Source of the DNA: Psychromicrobium silvestre
Lineage (GTDB): Bacteria > Actinomycetota > Actinomycetes > Actinomycetales > Micrococcaceae
Direction of reading: 5' to 3'
Assembly (NCBI RefSeq): GCF_013408295.1
Contig: NZ_JACBYQ010000001.1
Coordinates: 744,001-808,000, forward strand
Length of the DNA stretch: 64,000 nucleotides
Shown: piece after piece, positions 49,320-57,487 of the stretch
Numbering within the stretch: the first letter of the stretch is position 1
Layout: each line of letters starts with the position of its first letter
Program-made: the position numbers and the translations under genes
Notes under the pieces: generated by a model
What the model was told of the DNA's origin: nothing
Seen by the model: the letters and a program-made list of their open reading frames with translations, nothing else
Databases searched by the model: none

Positions 49320-51601
49320 ACACGGTGCTCGTGACCGGAGGTCGGTCCGCGGTGGCCGTCGAGCTGGCGCGGCACTTCTCCGCAGCCGGTTACCGGGTGA
49401 TTGCCGCCGAGAGTCAGGTCAATCTGCTCGCCGCGAGTAACTTCGTGGATCGGGCTTACCGGGTACCCGCTGCACGGTGGTACCCCAGGGAATTTGGCAC
49501 CGCCATTCAAGAGATTGCCCTCGAACACGGGGCCGAGCTCGTACTGCCCAGCTGCGAGGAAGTTTTCTGGTTGGCGGAAGTAGCCGCTCGGGATGGGTTC
49601 TCGACCTTAGCCGAGCTACTCTTCGCTGCACCCATCGGCACCTTGCGCACCCTGCATCACAAGGCCGAATTCATCTCGCTCTTGCAATCCCTGGGCGAGA
49701 AGACACCACGTACTAAGCTCCTTGAGTCGCAACAACAGTTCGCCGCGCTGGATCGGCAAAAACTCGGAAGCGGCGGATTGCGCTCCCCCGCCCTAGTTCT
49801 CAAACCAGCCTTTTCTCGCTTCGGCACGAGCGCCGTCGTTATCCCGGAAGGTGAGCCCCTCGACGCTGCTCCCCGAATCACCCACTTGCAGCCCTGGTTG
49901 GCTCAAGAATTCCTGGCTGGGGCAGAAATCTGCGTCACGGCGGCATTCCGTTCCGGGCAGTTGAGAGCCGTCTCGGTCTACAACCCCCGCTGGCGGGCCG
50001 GTGGCGCGCAATATGGCGCCGGTACCCTCTTCGAGCCCGTGGACCTCGATGAACCCACACATACCGAGGTCACGCGTTTGGTGACCAAGCTCGGCAGCGC
50101 CCTGCACTTCACCGGTTTCCTGAGCCTGGATTTGATTGATACTCCGGAGGGTCCGGTGGCCATCGAGTGCAATCCGAGACCCACCAGCGGGATACATCTG
50201 TTTTCGGAGAACTTCGCCTCGGCTCTGCTCTCCGACGACAAGCCACTCATCGCTCAAGGTCCCGCCCGACGACTCAGCTTGGCCGCGCTCCCTCAGGCTC
50301 TGTGCCATCCACTGCAATGGCAGCGTTCTGCTTCGGTGCTACGCGGGGCAGTGCCGCTCACTCAGCAGCTTCGCGTCGCGGGAAATCTATTAGGTAGCGC
50401 CTGGACCCACCACAGCTCCCCGCTGCAAGCCTCCACAGCTGATCTTCAATACGACGGCCTAGCCTCCGTCCCGGCAACCAAGGATGATCATTGCAACTAT
50501 CCAGCCGAGCCGGAATCTTCCGATGGCTGGGCAGCCAGTGCGCTAGCTACACTGCGTGAGCCCTCTTTGCTGGGTGGCCAAGGAATCGCAAATATTGACG
50601 TTGAAATGCGCGGACTGCGCAGTGCCGGACGGCTATTACCTCTCAGCCTGCCGTCGGTCGCCCAGGCTCAGGCTTATGTGGTCTCCCCCTACGCGCATTA
50701 CATTAGCTTCAGCAAGGTGGAACTCGATGAATTACACTCGCCGCTGCTTGAAGCGGCGTTGCGCCCGGCGATCGACCTGCTGGGCACTCTACTGCGCTGG
50801 GGCAGAGTGGATCAGGCCGCACTAGTCAATAATGCGCTGATCTCGACGAATCTGCACCCGCAGTTTAGTTGCGGAGAGCTTGCCGAGCTGACCGGAGTAG
50901 TGCGTCAAGCGCATCCCTCACTTGCGGTGGCCTGGCGGAGCGTGCACGGCAGGGATAGCGCCTTCCCCGAGCAGCTCAGATCACTCGGCTATCGGCTAAT
51001 TCCGGCTCGCAGCGTGCTTTTTATACCAACCGAAAATCGAACCTTCGAAAAACGTCGGGACTATCGGCGCGACCAAGCCCTCTTTGCGGCCAGTGGCTAT
51101 CACGTCCGAGAGCTGACCGAGCCAGATCCGGCGCAATGTCAGCGGCTAGCCGAGTTGTATCGAATGCTGTACATCGACAAATATTCCGAGCACAACCCTC
51201 AGTACGAACCAGCATTTATTGCGGCCAGCGCCGCTAACGGAATGTTGCGCTTCCTCGCCCTAGAGCGCGATGGCCAGCTTGATGCGGTGATCGGCTATTA
51301 CCTCGCCGAAGGGTATTTGACGGCACCCTTTGTTGGCTATGATCTGGGCAAAGAACAGCACCTTGGTCTCTATCGAATGCTGAATCTGCTGATCATCGAG
51401 ACTGCCTGGGAACACGGTGTCACGGTGCATGCCTCCTCCGGTGTGCCGGATTTCAAGAAGTCTCGCGGTGCCGAATCAGAGTTGGAGTACACCGCCGTCT
51501 ATACCCGGCATCTTCCGTTTCGTCAGAGACTAGCCTGGGCGGCCCTGGATGTTATTATAAATTCGATAGCGCAACCGTTGATCAAAAGATTTGGGCTGTG
51601 A
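49316..51601 (+). CDS. ATP-grasp ligase / acyltransferase fusion, gene 2 of the operon
   Basis: 761 residues. Part 1 (about 1-320) is ATP-grasp: VLVTGGRSAVAVELARHF (pre-ATP-grasp fold), VLKPAFSRFGTSAVV (ATP contact), and SLDLID...VAIECNPRPTSG with Asp272, Glu284 and Asn286 as probable Mg ligands. Part 2 (about 470-745) resembles GNAT/FemAB-type acyltransferases, with GYYLAEGYLTAPFVGYDL, YRMLNLLIIETAWEHG and VPDFKKSRGAESELEY. Linking a carboxylate-amine ligase to an acyl-transfer domain suggests amide or peptide bond formation followed by acylation. I do not recognise a characterised homologue. Confidence 0.8.
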   Translation: MNTVLVTGGRSAVAVELARHFSAAGYRVIAAESQVNLLAASNFVDRAYRVPAARWYPREFGTAIQEIALEHGAELVLPSCEEVFWLAEVAARDGFSTLAELLFAAPIGTLRTLHHKAEFISLLQSLGEKTPRTKLLESQQQFAALDRQKLGSGGLRSPALVLKPAFSRFGTSAVVIPEGEPLDAAPRITHLQPWLAQEFLAGAEICVTAAFRSGQLRAVSVYNPRWRAGGAQYGAGTLFEPVDLDEPTHTEVTRLVTKLGSALHFTGFLSLDLIDTPEGPVAIECNPRPTSGIHLFSENFASALLSDDKPLIAQGPARRLSLAALPQALCHPLQWQRSASVLRGAVPLTQQLRVAGNLLGSAWTHHSSPLQASTADLQYDGLASVPATKDDHCNYPAEPESSDGWAASALATLREPSLLGGQGIANIDVEMRGLRSAGRLLPLSLPSVAQAQAYVVSPYAHYISFSKVELDELHSPLLEAALRPAIDLLGTLLRWGRVDQAALVNNALISTNLHPQFSCGELAELTGVVRQAHPSLAVAWRSVHGRDSAFPEQLRSLGYRLIPARSVLFIPTENRTFEKRRDYRRDQALFAASGYHVRELTEPDPAQCQRLAELYRMLYIDKYSEHNPQYEPAFIAASAANGMLRFLALERDGQLDAVIGYYLAEGYLTAPFVGYDLGKEQHLGLYRMLNLLIIETAWEHGVTVHASSGVPDFKKSRGAESELEYTAVYTRHLPFRQRLAWAALDVIINSIAQPLIKRFGL

Positions 51602-51608
51602 GGAAATG

Positions 51609-52658
51609 ATGAGTTGCACCCACCGGATCGCCTCGAAGATCGCCGCAGTTGGCAGCTACCTGCCCGAAACTACTCGCAGCACCGAGGAAACGGAACAGCG
51701 GCTGCTGGAGCGCAATCCCGGGCTAAACCTGCCACTCGGTCTGATTCATCGACTGACCGGGGTCCGCCGAGTTCATCTGCGCCCCGATGGATGGCAGACC
51801 TCGGACCTGGCGGTGGCCGCCGCCCGGGACGCCCTATCTGGCCGGGATGAGGCGATTGAGTTATTAATTTTTGCCTCCGCCAGCCAGGATCTAATTGAAC
51901 CCGCTACCAGCCATATTGTCGCCGCTAAGCTCGGGCTCAGCTGCCCGGTAATGGATGTCAAAAATGCCTGCAATTCGGTGCTCAATGCGCTCCAGGTTGC
52001 CGATGCGCTAATCCGCACGGGTCAATACGGCCGAGTACTCATCGTCAGCGGTGAACAGCCCAGTCATGCGGTGCGCTGGGATCTGGAGAGCAAGGAACAG
52101 TTCCTGCGTTCCTTCCCCGGCTACACCATGAGCGACGGCGGCGCGGCAGTTATTTTGGAACGCACCGAGCTGCCGGCGCAACAGGATGGGCAGGCCAGCC
52201 CACCGATGACCCCACACCTGCTAGGAGGTCACTTTGTGGCCGAATCAAAACACTGGCAGGTTGGCACTCTGGGAACCGGAGGGTCAATGGATCCGCATGC
52301 CGCGCACGGCAGCTATTTCGATATGGACGGCGCAGCACTGCGCCAGGCTTTTCTGGATCTGGGGCCTGAGCCGGTGGCAAAGGGCCTACGGACCCTCGGG
52401 GTGGAGCTGGCGCAGCTTGATTTGCTGGCCATCCATCAGGTGGCTGCCCCGATGCTCGCACCGATCATGGAAACCCTGGGGATCTCCACCGCGCGTTGTG
52501 TGGATACCGTGGCCGAGCACGGCAATCTAGCCTCTGTGACCTTGCCACTGCAGCTTCAACTTGGCTGGAAGTCAGGGCAGCTACAGCCGGGCAGCCTGGT
52601 CGGGATGATCGGCTTGGCTGGTGGCATCTCACTGGGGTTGATGGTGGCTCGGCTATGA
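51609..52658 (+). CDS. 3-oxoacyl-ACP synthase III-like ketosynthase, gene 3 of the operon
   Basis: 349 residues from ATG 51609; GAGG five bases upstream fits better than for the ATG at 51606. Thiolase fold with intact Cys121 (VKNACNSVLNAL), His276 (AIHQVAAPML) and Asn306 (AEHGNLASVTLPL), the FabH triad. Also GLAGGISLGLM at the end. FabH-like enzymes condense an acyl thioester with malonyl-ACP; relatives such as OleA condense two acyl groups. No ACP gene is in the operon. Its TGA overlaps the P450 ATG (52655-52658). Confidence 0.87.
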   Translation: MSCTHRIASKIAAVGSYLPETTRSTEETEQRLLERNPGLNLPLGLIHRLTGVRRVHLRPDGWQTSDLAVAAARDALSGRDEAIELLIFASASQDLIEPATSHIVAAKLGLSCPVMDVKNACNSVLNALQVADALIRTGQYGRVLIVSGEQPSHAVRWDLESKEQFLRSFPGYTMSDGGAAVILERTELPAQQDGQASPPMTPHLLGGHFVAESKHWQVGTLGTGGSMDPHAAHGSYFDMDGAALRQAFLDLGPEPVAKGLRTLGVELAQLDLLAIHQVAAPMLAPIMETLGISTARCVDTVAEHGNLASVTLPLQLQLGWKSGQLQPGSLVGMIGLAGGISLGLMVARL

Positions 52659-53872
52659 CCCCCTCAGCCCGGGGACCCGCCGTCGAACGCTCTGCCTCAA
52701 ACTCAGCCCGACTCGCAGCTCGCTGGGAGTCGCGAGTGCAGCGCTCCGCGCATCCCTTGGTTTATCCTGCGCTACGGGCCGTTCCCGGCCCGCTTTTGCG
52801 GGTGCCCGGGCTCGGAGTGCTGGTGCGGGACCCCGAGTTGGTCCGCGAAGCTCTGATGCGACCGGAGGTATTCGCCAAGAACGGTCCCGGCACCTCCTCC
52901 GATCTCTGGACTCCTGTTCTGGGTGAGAAGGTTCTGCTAAACATGTCTGGGCAAGACCATCAGCTCTTGCGACGCAAGTTATCGCCGCTTTTTACCCCGG
53001 GTTTTGTTGATGTGTTGAGCCGTAAATCGCTGAGTTCCCCGCTCGCTGAGTTGGGTGAAAAACTCGCCTCCGGGGAACCCGTAGACCTAGTGCAACAGGC
53101 GCATTTGTTCTCTTCCGTGGTGATCTCACAGTTGGTGGGCCTTCCCGCCGAGCAGATCCACAACGATCGGCTCTATCAGAGCATTCATGAGATCAGCGGC
53201 ACCGTCAGCCTGCGCAAACTGAGCCTGGCCGAAGGAGAAGTTATCGCCGCCCGGCGCATTATGGGCGATTTGAGTGAGCACGCCACCTTGGCCTATCGAA
53301 ACGGTGATCCCGATACTGTGCCCGGCAGAATGCGTGAACTCGGACTTAGCGAGGAAGAGGCACTCGGTGCGGTGGGAGCCTTTGCGCTGACCGGAACCGA
53401 GACGCTCACCGCCTATCTTCCCCGGCTGATCGCCTTGCTGATCGACTCTGGCTGGCTGCCCCGCCTGGCCCGGGATCGATCCCTGCTGGAGCCTGCCATC
53501 GCTGAAGGTCTCCGAGTGACCACTCCGGTCTTGGTGATGCTGCGCCGGGTCCGGACGGCGGCTCAGCTCGGTAAGCATCATTTCGACGCCGGAGAGCGGC
53601 TAATCTTGCTGGGTTTTCGGATCAATCACGCCGCCGGGCGCTTCAATCCAGTGGCGAATCCCTCCGCCAAACTCAAGCAGCTCTGGTTTGGCGCTGGTGC
53701 GCACTTCTGTCTGGGGGCACCGCTGGCGATGGCACAGATCCGCTTGGTGCTGGAAACCCTGCTGGATGTTGCGGAGGAACTGGGACCCGAATCAACGCTG
53801 CGGATCCGTTCCCGGCAAACCGCCAGGAAAGTGCTCATTCCGGCGTATCGGCAACTGCGGGTCAGCCGATGA
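52655..53872 (+). CDS. Cytochrome P450, gene 4 of the operon
   Basis: 405 residues, typical for a soluble bacterial CYP. The I-helix oxygen-activation motif is Gly247-Thr248-Glu249-Thr250; the K-helix ExxR is Glu284-Gly-Leu-Arg287; the haem loop FGAGAHFCLG has the thiolate Cys352. No ferredoxin or reductase is in the operon, so electrons must come from elsewhere in the cell. Probably hydroxylates or desaturates the product. Four-base overlap with the next gene. Confidence 0.93.
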   Translation: MTPSARGPAVERSASNSARLAARWESRVQRSAHPLVYPALRAVPGPLLRVPGLGVLVRDPELVREALMRPEVFAKNGPGTSSDLWTPVLGEKVLLNMSGQDHQLLRRKLSPLFTPGFVDVLSRKSLSSPLAELGEKLASGEPVDLVQQAHLFSSVVISQLVGLPAEQIHNDRLYQSIHEISGTVSLRKLSLAEGEVIAARRIMGDLSEHATLAYRNGDPDTVPGRMRELGLSEEEALGAVGAFALTGTETLTAYLPRLIALLIDSGWLPRLARDRSLLEPAIAEGLRVTTPVLVMLRRVRTAAQLGKHHFDAGERLILLGFRINHAAGRFNPVANPSAKLKQLWFGAGAHFCLGAPLAMAQIRLVLETLLDVAEELGPESTLRIRSRQTARKVLIPAYRQLRVSR

Positions 53873-54783
53873 AGATCCTGGTCACCGGCGCCAGTGGGTT
53901 TGTCGGCTCCGCGATTGCCACCGCGTTGAGTGCAGAGGGACACCGGGTGATCGGCACCGGCCGGAGCACCCCGGGCTGGATAGCACCCCCTGGTTCAAGC
54001 TATGTGTATTGGGACCTATTTTCCGAGCCGCCTAAGGTGAGCCCTGACGCCGTCGTACATTGCGCAGCCTTAGTCTCCGACCAGATGGCTCTGGCAGCGG
54101 CACTCCGCGCCAATCGGGACGGCACCTTAGCGGTGCGCCGCAGCTTCCCGGATGCCCAAATGATCCATATCTCTTCCTCCAGCGTTTACGACTCCTTCCG
54201 CTCGCATCACTTCACCCCGGAGTCGGAAGGACCAGGGCGTAACTTGGCGGGAGCCTATGCCCGGTCCAAGGCGAGTGCGGAACTAGTCTTGGGGCCGTTC
54301 CCGGAAACCGTTATTCTGCGCCCACATGCGGTTTATGGTCCGGGCGACCGCACCCTCCTGCCCCGAATAGAAGCCGCCCTGCGGGGGAATGTTTTGTTAC
54401 TACCCAATGGCGGAAGGGCACGGCACTCACTGACACATATCGACAATCTAATTGCCGCTGTGCGCTGCGCGCTCTTCGGCTCGGTATCCGGAAGTTTCAA
54501 TATCACCGATGCGGAGCCGGTCCAACTGGCTGAAGCAATGATTGACTTACTAGCCCGACGTCGGCGACGCATCACGGTCAGAAGCGTGCCCTACCGCCTC
54601 GCTCAAGGACTTGGAGGTGCGGCCGAAGCAATGGGCGCCATCCTGGGCCCTCGGGAAGGCTCGCTGAGTCGCTATGCGGTGGCCCAACTCGCTTTCGAAC
54701 ACAGCTATCAACTGAGTGCCGCCAAGCAGCAACTGGGTTATCGTCCCAAACCGACTAGCTTTCTCGGAGCGGAACACTGGTAG
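53869..54783 (+). CDS. Extended SDR (NAD-dependent epimerase / 3beta-HSD-like), gene 5 of the operon
   Basis: 304 residues. TGASGFVGSAIATAL is the cofactor loop; ISSSSVYD and YARSKA provide the Ser-Tyr-Lys site; VILRPHAVYGPGDRTLLPRI is the extended-SDR substrate loop; HSLTHIDNLIAAV follows. Such enzymes reduce ketones (for example OleD in olefin synthesis) or epimerise sugars. After a ketosynthase, reduction of a 3-oxo product is the simplest guess. Last gene; no terminator recognised after it. Confidence 0.85.
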   Translation: MKILVTGASGFVGSAIATALSAEGHRVIGTGRSTPGWIAPPGSSYVYWDLFSEPPKVSPDAVVHCAALVSDQMALAAALRANRDGTLAVRRSFPDAQMIHISSSSVYDSFRSHHFTPESEGPGRNLAGAYARSKASAELVLGPFPETVILRPHAVYGPGDRTLLPRIEAALRGNVLLLPNGGRARHSLTHIDNLIAAVRCALFGSVSGSFNITDAEPVQLAEAMIDLLARRRRRITVRSVPYRLAQGLGGAAEAMGAILGPREGSLSRYAVAQLAFEHSYQLSAAKQQLGYRPKPTSFLGAEHW

Positions 54784-54840
54784 GCCTGTCCATCGCCGGA
54801 TCAGGGTCAGGATCAGAGTCGGGGTCGGTAGGATTTGAGC

Positions 54841-55308
54841 ATGAGCCTGATGGAACATCACTACGCCCTGCGCACTGAATGGACCGGAAACCGTGGAAGC
54901 GGCACCTCCGGTTATCGGGACTATGGGCGCGATCATCTGATCCGCTCGCTGGGCGTGCCGGATCTTTTCGGTTCGGCAGACGCAACCTTTCACGGCGATA
55001 AGGACCGCTGGAACCCGGAACTGCTGCTGCTGAGCGCGCTGAGTGAGTGCCATATGCTCTCCTACTTGCACGTGGCAGTGAACCACGGCGTGGTGGTTAC
55101 CGGCTATACCGACGAGGCTCAGGGAACCATGATCCTCAATTCCGACGGCAGCGGTCAGTTCAGTTCCGTTCTGCTACGGCCGCGGATCGAACTGGCTGAT
55201 CCGGCTCAGGCCGAGCTGGCTCTGAGCCTGCACCATGAAGCTTCGCAGAAGTGCTTCATTGCCCGGAGCGTCAATTTCCCGGTGGAGCACGAACCGAGCA
55301 TTGGCTAA
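54841..55308 (+). CDS. OsmC-family peroxiredoxin-like protein
   Basis: 155 residues from ATG 54841, with TAGGA seven bases upstream. LLLLSALSECHMLSYLH has the first conserved Cys and CFIARSVNFPV the second, the Ohr/OsmC pattern. Reduces organic hydroperoxides. The upstream gap holds a short run of GGATCAGGGTCA-like direct repeats. The gene converges on the next with only seven bases between stops. Confidence 0.85.
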   Translation: MSLMEHHYALRTEWTGNRGSGTSGYRDYGRDHLIRSLGVPDLFGSADATFHGDKDRWNPELLLLSALSECHMLSYLHVAVNHGVVVTGYTDEAQGTMILNSDGSGQFSSVLLRPRIELADPAQAELALSLHHEASQKCFIARSVNFPVEHEPSIG

Positions 55309-55315
55309 CCACACC

Positions 55316-56308
55316 TCAGCGCTTTAGAGCCTCAATCAGTGCGGTTTCCCGGCCTGCGCTTAAACCGGCGCGGCGCTCGCGGTCGAGGCCGCGGGAACGT
55401 TCATCGGCAAGAACTGCCTCAAGTGTTTCATCGAAGGGACGTAGCCTAAGCCCGGCCTGCCGCGCAGCTGCACCGTCGCGCTGCATCATGCCCTGGGCAT
55501 CTGTCGGAAGCCACAGCGGCAAGGAATCGGGCCCAGCCCAATAGTTCACGCCTTGATCCAGCAGCCAATCAGGGGCTGCGAGCGCTATCTCGCCTCGGTG
55601 TCCTGTAAGTTCGACGGCGGCACCCAGCAGAGTCTGGAATGGCACCTTTGGCCCTACCGCATCGAAGATTCCGGTCAGTCCAGACTCAAGGCTGTCAAGT
55701 AACCAGCTCGCCAGGTCGCGGGAGTCAATCACCTGAGTAAGAGCCCCCGGCAGGTCCGGTACCAGGACGGGCTCATTGTCTCTGGCGAAGCGCGCCGGCC
55801 AGTAACCGTAACGATCACTGGGATCGCCAGGACCGCAGATCAGGCCTGGTCTGGCGATGAGCACTTCGCCTGCCAGGGCGGAACGCAGGATGGTCTCACA
55901 CGCTACCTTTGCCTCGCCGTAGTGTTCGAGAAGGTCCTGACCTTCGACCCATTCGGGCAGCAACTCCTTGCTTTCGTCACCACCCGGCACGGCATGATCG
56001 GCATAGACCGATACGGTCGAAACGAAGGTCCAATGGGACACCCGATCTTGTAGAGCCGCAATCGCGGCGCTGACCTGGGTTGGCACCCGGGAGACATCTA
56101 TTGCAGCATCCCAGTGCGCCGTCGGATCCTGAAGTAGTTCCTGATAGGCGGCCTCGCCGTCGTCCCGGTTCGCGGTGTACAGCGCAACTCCTGCGGGGGT
56201 CGGGTGGGTACCCCTGGCGAGAGCGGTGACCCGATGGCCGCGTTTCACCGCCAGCTTGGCAAGAGTGCGGGAGAGAAACATCGTTCCGCCCAGGATCAGA
56301 ATGCGCAT
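55316..56308 (-). CDS. NAD-dependent epimerase/dehydratase-family protein
   Basis: 330 residues. GGTMFLSRTLAKLAVKRGH is a Rossmann loop; STVSVYADHAVPGG, YGEAKVACE (Tyr-x-x-x-Lys) and LIARPGLICGPGDPSDRYGYW follow. Resembles the atypical/isoflavone-reductase-like 'reductase' subgroup common in Micrococcaceae. Substrate unknown. Divergent from mscS. Confidence 0.8.
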   Translation of the reverse strand: MRILILGGTMFLSRTLAKLAVKRGHRVTALARGTHPTPAGVALYTANRDDGEAAYQELLQDPTAHWDAAIDVSRVPTQVSAAIAALQDRVSHWTFVSTVSVYADHAVPGGDESKELLPEWVEGQDLLEHYGEAKVACETILRSALAGEVLIARPGLICGPGDPSDRYGYWPARFARDNEPVLVPDLPGALTQVIDSRDLASWLLDSLESGLTGIFDAVGPKVPFQTLLGAAVELTGHRGEIALAAPDWLLDQGVNYWAGPDSLPLWLPTDAQGMMQRDGAAARQAGLRLRPFDETLEAVLADERSRGLDRERRAGLSAGRETALIEALKR

Positions 56309-56378
56309 GCAGCAAGCCTAGCTGCGAGAATAGAAGCCAAGGAACATTCATTCTGCTAAGAGAGGAGCGCTCAGCGAA

Positions 56379-57020
56379 GTGCTCTGGACAGACGACCCCG
56401 TACTCGTAACCTGGATAAGCTCCGCCATCAGTGTGCTCTTCGGATTGCTGGTCTGGTTAGTCGGACGCTTTGTGATCACCCGATTAGTTCGCCGGGTTCG
56501 CGAGGGAAACACTATTTTCCACAAGCCCGGGCTGCGATGGGCTCAACCAGTACTCCGGCCCTTGGACTCGGAGCGAAGGGTGCAACGCGCCGAAACAGTG
56601 GGCTCCATTCTCTCCTCGCTGCTAAGCGTCGTAGTAGTCATCATCGTGATCGTCTATATTCTGATCGCTTTCCACGTCAATGTCGGGCCGCTGCTGGCTA
56701 GCCTGGGCATTGTCGGCGTCGCGGTAGGCTTTGGCTGTCAGCAGCTGATCCGGGACTTCCTAGCTGGAATTTTCATCACCATCGAAGATCAATACGGGAT
56801 CGGTGACGTGATCGAAACCTCCGAGGTGGTGGGCACCGTGGAGTCGGTAGGCTTACGGATTACCAGGGTCCGGGCCGAGGACGGCGCCATCTGGTACTTA
56901 CGCAACGGCGAGATCCTGCGCGTCGGCAATCGTTCGCAGGGTGACTATCGAGACCCTGATCAAGATCCGGTGGCGGAAGAGAAACCCGATCATCCGCAAA
57001 GCCAACGGGCAGGAGACTAA
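56379..57020 (+). CDS. Mechanosensitive channel, MscS family, shortened C-terminus
   Basis: 213 residues from GTG 56379, with GAGGAG about 12 bases upstream. Helices at about 10-32 and 85-112 and the pore helix GIVGVAVGFGCQQLIRDFLAGIF are clear, followed by the beta domain (IEDQYGIGDVIE...GAIWYLRNGEILRVGNRSQG). After that, where the alpha/beta cytoplasmic domain normally continues, it ends with a short acidic tail. Either a short natural form or a 3' deletion. Confidence 0.82.
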   Translation: MLWTDDPVLVTWISSAISVLFGLLVWLVGRFVITRLVRRVREGNTIFHKPGLRWAQPVLRPLDSERRVQRAETVGSILSSLLSVVVVIIVIVYILIAFHVNVGPLLASLGIVGVAVGFGCQQLIRDFLAGIFITIEDQYGIGDVIETSEVVGTVESVGLRITRVRAEDGAIWYLRNGEILRVGNRSQGDYRDPDQDPVAEEKPDHPQSQRAGD

Positions 57021-57487
57021 TGATGAGTGAAGAAACCGGCACTCCTATCCCCTCTCGGTTCGGCGAGCCGCTAGCCAAGCTGGTGCCCGTGGGCGGATTC
57101 CAAGCGCCACCGGATAATTTCTACGAAGCTGTTGGCGGACACGAGACCTTTGCCGCTTTGGTTCACGAGTTTTATCTGCGAGTGGCGAAGGATGATTTGA
57201 TCCGGCCAATGTACCCCGAGCAGGATCTTGGCCCGGCCGAACGCCGCCTGCTGCTGTTCCTAGAGCAGTATTGGGGTGGACCACGAACTTATCTGGAGGA
57301 ACGCGGGCACCCCCGGTTACGAATGCGGCATGCTCCCTTTACCGTCACTCCCCGCGCTCGCGATCGGTGGCTGGAGCTGATGCGGGAAGCTTTGAACACC
57401 CTGGAGCTGCCCCCGCTACAGGATGCCACGCTCTGGGATTACCTCGACCGTGCGGCTCATTCCATGGTTAACTCCGCGGACGACTGA
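57020..57487 (+). CDS. glbO: Group II truncated haemoglobin (trHbO-like)
   Basis: 155 residues, starting in the last base of the mscS stop (TAATG) or three bases later. FYEAVGGHETFAALVHEFYLRV is the A/B-helix; LFLEQYWGG, RHAPFTVTPRARDRWL with the proximal His and WLELMREAL complete the fold, as in group II globins. Possible role in oxygen or NO chemistry. Its last 72 bases overlap the end of the converging dehydrogenase gene. Confidence 0.92.
   Translation: MMSEETGTPIPSRFGEPLAKLVPVGGFQAPPDNFYEAVGGHETFAALVHEFYLRVAKDDLIRPMYPEQDLGPAERRLLLFLEQYWGGPRTYLEERGHPRLRMRHAPFTVTPRARDRWLELMREALNTLELPPLQDATLWDYLDRAAHSMVNSADD

Noticed and set aside
54790-54832. Run of GGATCAGGGTCA-like direct repeats as a regulatory site
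   Set aside because: Short, imperfect and with no partner elsewhere in the window; noted only in the OsmC entry.
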